Shown in pieces: positions 25,601-34,600 of a DNA stretch of 64,000 bases; position 1 is the stretch's first letter, and each line of letters opens with the position of its first letter. The translations under genes and the position numbers were made by a program. The notes under the pieces were generated by a model that ran no database searches, was not told the origin of the DNA, and was given only the letters and a program-made list of their open reading frames with translations. This DNA comes from Amaranthus tricolor (taxonomy: Eukaryota > Streptophyta > Magnoliopsida > Caryophyllales > Amaranthaceae), in contig NC_080063.1 of the NCBI RefSeq assembly GCF_026212465.1, forward strand, positions 7,387,702 to 7,451,701. The letters are read 5' to 3'.

Positions 25601-28600
25601 CAATCTTTGGCAGAAAGTTTTATTTCAATAAGAAATTAACTCCTCGAGGACAGTAAGAAAAGAGTAGGAAAAGAGACTGCTCGATTAAATATTAAAAGGT
25701 AATAGGACGTGCATCGTTTACATAAGGTCTTTCATCTCCATTATTTGAACAGCAAACAAAAGGAGATCACATATTAATGTTCAGCTCTATTTACACTTTT
25801 TGAAAGCCACAAGATCCACAACACATCAATCAATGCAATGCACAAAAATATTAAAATAAACATAATCAGGCAGTTGGCTTGCTGAAGTACATAACTACAT
25901 AAGACGGTTCGACTAGCAGTTTAGTAGTGCACTGAAATGGAAGAAAAAGGATGAATTTTTGCTAGTTGAGAAGCCAAGTCAAGTTCAATTTCACATATAT
26001 CATATACGAGGCTGTTGAGAAGCCAGAGTCTATTTTTACATATCTATTACTAGATTATGATTATCTCAAAGTGATGCAAGCCATATGCAACAGTATCATC
26101 ATTTTTCAAAGTCTTTCATGACAAATGAGCTACATTGTCCCAAACATCAAATTCCAAAACCCTGATTCTGGGAACTATGCAAAAGGCTTACTAATGCCAG
26201 TAATATCTCACTCAGTAAAAAGGGGAAAGACAAAACTCAACAAAGATGCCCTAATAAAAATACCTTCAGCAGGGCAAGCAGCTTTGCATCTATTTTCTGA
26301 TGCAGAAAACGACAACTGGAAGAAGCAATAAGCTTGCTGGTTGCTTTGAATGATAATACTGCTTCAGAAGATGCCACCATCAATGATTGAATAGCACCGG
26401 CCACAGGAGAAGGATCCTCAACCCAACCAGATGATTTTATCAATTTCTGCATGTGACACTTGTCAATAAAATATACAAGTGAAAATGCAAACTTTACATG
26501 AGAGATAGATGAGACATGGTAGACATTCATTACAAAGAAACAAGATATGTAGTTGCATAACTTCATCTGTGAAAAAAAATTACCGGTCAGGCTATAGATG
26601 AACTTTGGATCTCCTCCATTGGGAGGTTAGGACAATATTATTCAATTAGTAATTGGATTTTGCATCCAAAGGGAAATCACAGCTCAAACACTTCTAACAA
26701 CCATCAGAAGAGTAATTTCTTAATGTATACATCATACATGAATTGGAATTTACTGTTGTGATTTTACTCAATTGTTCTTCTGGCAGAGGAGAGCGGCCAA
26801 CTCCAGGAACTTGAAAGCATACTAGTGAAAATACATGACCTAAAACACAAGGGATTTGATTTTAAAATTTAATATCAACATTTGTGATTCAAGAATCCCT
26901 TTTTGAGTATTGAAGATTAAGTTTACAACTATTATGAAAACTTATTGATAAAAACTAACATCCTTAACATCAGTGCAGCAAGCATCCAATAGCAAAACTT
27001 TACAAGAAAAGTTATAACTCTAAAAGTAAGCTGTTGTGAAAGAAGAATCCTTTTAAGTTTGCTTGTGATATATCAAATGAACTACCTGGCTTTTTTAAAA
27101 ATGTTCCTACCAACTTTATAGCATGATGATTAAAACAACTAGACTATTTTGCACAAACCAACTAAAAGAAATGGTATACATCTAAAATCTTCTGTGGAAG
27201 TACAATCCTTTCAAAAAATAAAGTATTTGAAGAAGGATCATATTTTAAAGCAAATCAGAAGTTATACTCGATGGTCTGAAATTTCCCAAATTTTGATGCA
27301 AATGTTAAAATTATAGTGCAAAAACAAGGTCACATCATAACCTATCAGTTCCCTTGTAAAGGTTTAAGGTTATCAAATTTACCAAACTAATATTATCCAT
27401 ATCGTAAAAGTGTAAACAAAACACATTTTATGCCGCTTCAAGGGATATTACATGGTTTTTTTTTCCAATACTTGGTGGTACGACAACCACATCATCCCCG
27501 TTTTCATGACTGTCACCACATTTTTCACTATGGTATCCACATAGTAAAAGTGTAAAAAAAAAAAAAAAAAACCCATTATATGCCGCTTCAAGGGATATTT
27601 CATGGTTTTGTCCAATATTTTGCGGTACGACAACCACATCACCCCCATTTTCATGACTATTACCACATTTTTCACTATGGTTAAAATACATTTACATACT
27701 ACGGTAATACTACTATCTTTTGTTGTTAATTGCAGTTCAAAATCCAATTTCTTTAACTCTTTAACTCCAAATACAAATTGTCATCCCAAACTTCTGTATG
27801 TACTTGATAAGGATTGTATTGCAACTACAGAATGCTCGGTTGCCTAGATCTCAAAGTCAAAATTACACTTACTAAACTTAGACTAACCATTAACCATTTT
27901 AAATAAAAAAATATATTTACTGTTATTAGAATGTTTAATGCAATATTATATGTTTTAACCAAATTCAAAAAAAAGTTTCCTTGATATAAAGCAGAACCTT
28001 AAAAAGTACTTCTACAAATGGAGTGTAAAAGAAAAAGGACTTATGTAAATCATATATCGATAATTAAAAAAAAAAGATGAGTAACCCAAGAAGGTTGACT
28101 CACCAAAAGCTTCCTTATCTGTAACTTGGCATTTACAAGCATGCTTGAAGTTGTGGTTGTAGCATGCACGTCACCAGAAAGTCCACCTACTATGGATAGT
28201 ACTGCATACTGCCAAAAAAAATAAAAGAAATGAGACAAATCCTAATAGAAAATTTTCCAATCAGAAGCCACAATGTATACCTCGTATTTAGAAGCAACTT
28301 CATAGAAACGCAATCGATGGAGGATATAAGTTGCCAATGCAGCAATATCATGTCTTTGTTTTTGCATTAGTAACTTTAACAGTTGACTATACCCCTCACT
28401 AACATTGGATGGAACATCTTCACCTTCATGAGGCCACCAACCCAAAAATCCTTCACAACCGACAGAGTATCGAGTTGCTTGTTCAACAACTCCGAGAATC
28501 ATCAATATAACTGAAGTACTATTTTGTACTTTGTGGCTAAGAAAATGTGTAAGTTGTTCCATTCCTCCACCATTTACATAGTGAAAACAGCTCTCTTTTC

Positions 28601-31600
28601 CCGAGCATAATATCAGAGATAAACTTAACCAAAAGAGTACATTATTACTCTGTCAATGAAAAAATTGATCAGTCAGATGTCAATATATCAAAATATCAAC
28701 AATAAGAAAAGTGTATGGAAAAAATATATAGTGAATTCAAGCATAAGCTTCAAGCCAGAAACAAAAGCCTCGACATTTATGATAAGGAAGCGGTTGTTGC
28801 TTCTAAATTCTAACCTATATTCTGTATTTAATCTGATTCAAGTCCCAAAGAGAAGGGTCACAAAAGCATAGTCCTGAGAATTTTATAACACAGGAAGAAG
28901 CTTTTGAATGTGAAAATTCTTTTAAAAATATATCGGGCAAGAATATATTTTCACCCACTGAAATTTGCAATTTATGTGAACTCATTGCAATTGTGAAGCA
29001 AACTGTGGACTGTGTTTGCCTTTATTTAAATTTATATGAGCGACTTGGGACTCGTCTAAGCTTATTCGAGCTTATTAAAACTTACACAATTTTACCATAA
29101 ATTATCTAAGCTTATTATCTAACCTTTATCAGAATTAAAACACCTTTTCATAAACGAGAAAAAAATCATCCTCAATCTCCAACGCCCAACCTTAATCCAC
29201 CTCTTAAAGGTGCTACACTTCTCCTTAAAAACTCTTACATGATCTAAAAAAGAGTTACATTCTTTAAGTGCTTATTGAATTAGAGAACTCCTTCATCACA
29301 TGAAAAGATTTTAATGGCATTAGAGAACGCATATTCACCTTTGATAAATGAGGATGTGCAACATATGGAATATCTTTATTGAATTTGAAGTGCTGGAAAA
29401 ACGTATCCACCAGCTCTTTAGCAGTGGCTAAATCAGTTTTTGACTCAAGAAAACTGCACTCTTCCAAGAAATCGCCACATATATGCCCTGATTCCATATA
29501 ACTTTTACACAGTTCAAGAAGATCATTTTTAGCCTTGGTGAAAACAAAAAAAGGCTCCTTGGAATCAGCTACTGCTCCCCAATTTAACTCTTGTAATGTG
29601 ATTCCAGAACTATTTAAGTCATTTGTGAAGAAAGAAGCAGTTGCGGAAGTAATTATGGTCAGAACTTTTTCACGAAAAACACCAAAATTTGGGATATCCA
29701 ACATCTTAAATGCTAGTTGCAACAACCGTCGCATTTCCAAAGAAATATCTGTTGCGGGGAGCACTGAAGACAACGCCTTCAGGGAGGATATCGAGTCCTC
29801 AAGTTTAAGACTTCTAGAATGTAGTAGAGGTGGAAGGTCCTCAAGTTTTGCCTCAGAAGAAGAAACAAGATTCACTACAGAGTTGTCCAAGTCAAATTCA
29901 ACATTAAACTGCCCCAGGTCTTCTGCTGTGTTTCCATATACAACTAAGCTTAGGCTCCGATAACTGCCCCTCACAACCAGATGATTCGTCACCACGGCCT
30001 GCCAGATTTTATTATTCATCAGTACACAAAAGTAAATTATATTCATCTTTCAGCATATAACCAGCAATGTTAAAGTGGAAAGACACTCAAAAAGCACAAA
30101 ACTAGAAAAAGTAAAAGCCCAATCCCATCATCAAAATCTTATCATTGGACTCGAAAGCCTTCAATAATTCTTGCAAAGATAAATAACGTAGGGGAAAACT
30201 AACTCAAATTGAACACACAAACAATCTTTCCAAAGAAACAATACCTCATGATGATGAAGAAGCAGAGAAAAGAAAATCTAAACCAAATAAAAGCATCCTA
30301 CAAGAAACTTCCTAACTCAAGCTCGCAAGTTACCTTTGTCATATCTAATATAAAATATTCCAATTTCCATTATGTATGCTACCAAAAGAAGAGTCTAGGT
30401 AACACAAATTAATTCAAGCATAGAAAAATAATCATCTGTGATGTCGTGGATATGAAACCTCGCGGAGTTACGACTCATTTTGCGGACATCAAAATGTTAA
30501 TTGTTACCTTGAAAATATTCATTTTGTCGTAGTAATTTATGTTTTCAGAATGTATATTTAAGTTAAAGTTATGCTAGACCTTTTTGAACCTAATGGATAA
30601 TACATATTCAAAAAAAGATTATAATGGCAAATATGTGGATATAATATTTTATTATTGTTGTTACTCCGTGATTTTAAATCACGGGTTACTAAACAAATTT
30701 TCACAGAACGGTAAAAACAATATCCATTAAGCAGCTATACGTAACGGAACGACCTCATTTTAATTCCATGGGTCACTTTCAAGGCAAAGATGTATACGCT
30801 AAAAAGAAAAGTCAATAAAAGCCCTAAAGTAAAGATACACAAGATGAATCTAGTTTTATAGCCAACCATGTGGTTAGAATTTAGAAACAAGTAATGTCCC
30901 ATTCATCTTAATCACGCCTTCAATGAATTAAATTGATTCTATTCTCCGGCATGGACCCTAGTCCTAATGGAAAAGTGTTTTAATGATTTCTTCATTACAT
31001 GAGAGGTTGTATCCGTTTATCAATAACATCACTAATAGATAAGATTCCAAAATATCCAAGTCTTCCTTCCCTAAACGAGATGAGACATGCGCAACTCATA
31101 TTTATTATTCTTTTTGGTTATATAGAGTACTCTGAGGGAAGAGGAGGGGCTAGCGAGAATCAAATCTCATTTCCTTTTGGGAAAGGTGGTACATGCTCCA
31201 ACTGAAACAAGCTCAATTTATATATAAAATTTTGATTTAGTTGGAGTGCATGAAGTAGCAAAATGAATGATCTATCAACACATCAAAATGCATAAGCGAG
31301 TAATATCTTGCGCTTTAATATATGATTAGACAATCATGGGTTGGCGTAGTGGTTGAAAGTTTTATTTTTCACCATTGTGATAGGAGTTCGATTCCCACCG
31401 CCTTCACGAAAATCAATTCCCCTCCCCCTTTGGCTTACCTTACCCCGCTCTCAAAAAATTGAACATGTCATTGACACAACTCAATAGAAGTCACAATAAT
31501 ATAGCACAGTTATTAGCAAGGTTGGTTCAATAGGACACCAATCCATTATCCATCGCAACGAGAGAAGATGAGTACGAGTTTGAGGGATGGTGGAGCAGGG

Positions 31601-34600
31601 ATAGGAATGTGAAATTGTACTTACCATGAGGATGGGACAAGGGATGGACTTTAGCAAACATGCCAAGCCCTATCCCTCCCTAACCTTAAATAAGACTTTA
31701 TACAAAAAAAATAGTACTATTTGCTATTGGTAAACTAAATTATTCACAAACTTGATTGAGGCATCCTTTAATTTCATAAAAACAAATTAAATCATCATTA
31801 TTTAATTTATTATTGAGCGAGTATTTGATGATTATGTTGGAGCGTAGGTATGGCATTAGGTACTAGTACCCACCATGGGAATGAGGTACGGAAATTCATC
31901 AAATTTAATAAGGTGGTAGTTGAGAGGTCAAACGTGTTTTGTGGGGATTTTGTGTAGATTGAGACTTGATTGGGTGGTCGAGCGAGGATGGTATTAGGTT
32001 TGTTCTTGTAAGGATGTAAGGTTGGTGCATACCCGCCATGGGAATTAGAGGTGCACATAGTCCGGTTTGGTCTGGTTTAACACTAAAATCAAACCAATCC
32101 AAAAATTACAGTTTGAAAATTTTTCAGACCAGACAAAACCGTTCAAATCACCACACCTCTGGCTACAGTTTTTATATTTAGATTTTTATTAAATAAAATA
32201 TATGTTTATGCAAATATTTCGCACCAACAATCACCAAATATAATAATTTGTAATTAGTTCATTGCATCAACATCATTCAAGTATATATATTACTATAAAA
32301 ATAACTACATTTTGAAATATCAAGGTAGCTTTCTATTTTTTTTAATAAAACTATGGTTTTTAGTCCTAGTACGCTTTGCGGTCTGGTATGGTTTGAAAAA
32401 TCAAAAAAAATCTAGACCAGAATGAAAACCGTAATTGTTTTTGAAAAAAAACCGGTTCAGACCATAGATCAGACCAAATGCTAAAACTATAGTTTGGTCC
32501 AATTTGGTTTACGATTTAGACCAAACTTTGTTCAGCCCTAGTGGGAATAGGCGGAAAAATGTTGGTGGGATGGGATGAAGGTTGGCAACTAATACCCTAT
32601 TAGACCTAGTAGATGAAGAAAAAAAATCATAATACAAAAAGCACCATCTAGCACAATGGCATACTACAATTATGCAAAACCACATTCACAACAATTTTGT
32701 AGGCATCCCCTCCAACTAAATAATTTTGATAAAGCATTATTCCTTAAATGCATCGTAAAAGCACCATGAAATCAATGCTTTCCAAAGGGGTAGAACAAAA
32801 TGAATATAGAAATCATGTTGCTTATGATTCTACATTTGAAAATAAAAAAAGTAGCAAATAATTTCCCTTTCTATAACAAATCATTGAAGCCTACACAAAT
32901 AAGAACGACACTAATTCCACCGTTCAAGATCCACACATCACATGTTCCATACTTTTAAAACCTCCCTAAACAAATTTTCACCACTGATCTCTAAGTCACC
33001 CCTATACGTCAAATTATGTTGTGTGAAATTAGCCCAATACCTTAATTTAAATTTCCAAAAAGACACGAGGTTAGTTCAAAGCCCATTGTTAATTACAATA
33101 AAACACTACACTAAGCCCAACTCAACCAGAAATCCTAATACCCTCAATATATAAACATCACCAAACAAGTTTTGGTTGTTGATAAAAAAAACTAAGCAGC
33201 CTTTCATATTTTTGATTCAAACTTGATACTTCCCCGTTCATTTCGATGCATTTACAGCAAGTTGATCGACCATACTCAACACTTTTCTGCCTTCCTCATA
33301 CCCAAAAGAAGGAAAGATCACAAGGAGAAGTCATCAAAGTATCTACAATTATGTTATGATGTTTCGTTAAATCACGCACACTTATTTATATGAAGTTGTG
33401 CATGGTTTACGATCAAGGTTCAATTGTAAACCTCTATGATTTCAGAGGTGTACAATTGCAATCCAACCTCCTCAAGCCTCGCCTAAGTAGTTGCTTGGAT
33501 GGAAGCAGGAAACCAATTAATGACATTAGGTTAATGGAATATCATGTCGACCACAATCTAAACTATGTATCAACAATGTCCTAGTTTCCCCTATACAAGA
33601 CATTTTTTATCTTCAATACTCCTAAAATCCTCTTCCACATCAATTTCATACCCCAAAGCCATAAAATGGTTCTCATTTAAGTGGGTTTTGGAGGATCAGA
33701 TGTACGCAACATTACCCTTATTAGTGATAACAAAGAGATTGTTTTCACATTAACTAATGCTTCAAATTGATCCACCTATGCAACCTTCTGATGACATTCA
33801 TGGGACTAAGTTAATGGCTTTATGCTTCAACGTGGAAAAATAATTCAATAATGAAGGAGTTCATGCTGAAAATGGGTTGCCTTCTTCGATCACGTGTTTA
33901 AAGTAATATGTTTATAAATGGAAGCACTTAGTGCTTCTAGTGGATTGGAAGCCATGAAGAAATTTATGAATCAATGGCATGGTAATTTCCTCCACTATTT
34001 CCCAAAACAAGATACTATACATGGGAGGGGAATGGAAACGTGGTCCCCGAAACAATTGCACCATTACTTTTTTATACTATTTCAAAACATATTAGTAATG
34101 CACGAAAAAATTCTAAAAGATTATGATAGAAAAAAACACAATAACATATGAAGAATTAAAATTTATTGGTACTCAACTTGTTAAATAGTGCATCCTAGAC
34201 TTTTCACTTCATCTACATAAATATAAGAAAATACTCCCTTTGTCCCGAAAAAGAAATAACCTAAAGTACAAATAGGGTGAAAACAAAGAAAAACGAGTAG
34301 ATTAAATGTGTGGATGAAAATTAAAGAAAAAGTGTGAATTATGGCCAAAACTAGAAATAGGGCAAATTCAATAAGACGAATTAAAAGAAAAATATGACTA
34401 ATTCTTTGAAACTGAGAGAGTAGAAACAAATGTACGCAGTAGCACAACCGCCAACCACATCAAGTAGCTGTAAAACACTAAAAAAGCAAAAGAAAATAAA
34501 AAGTGGCCCCGATACAATTCAACGTTTTTTACAAAAAAAAAAAAAATTCAACTTTTTACTTCAACGTCCACCTAGCTAGTTTCTTCTCTCTTCTCTCTTT

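Noticed and set aside
29535..29963. Plus-strand open frame of 142 aa
   Set aside because: It is antisense to VIR exon 4, with no independent support.
31336..31460. A functional tRNA gene
   Set aside because: Box A and box B are present but no acceptor stem or anticodon arm can be formed. It is best read as a SINE.
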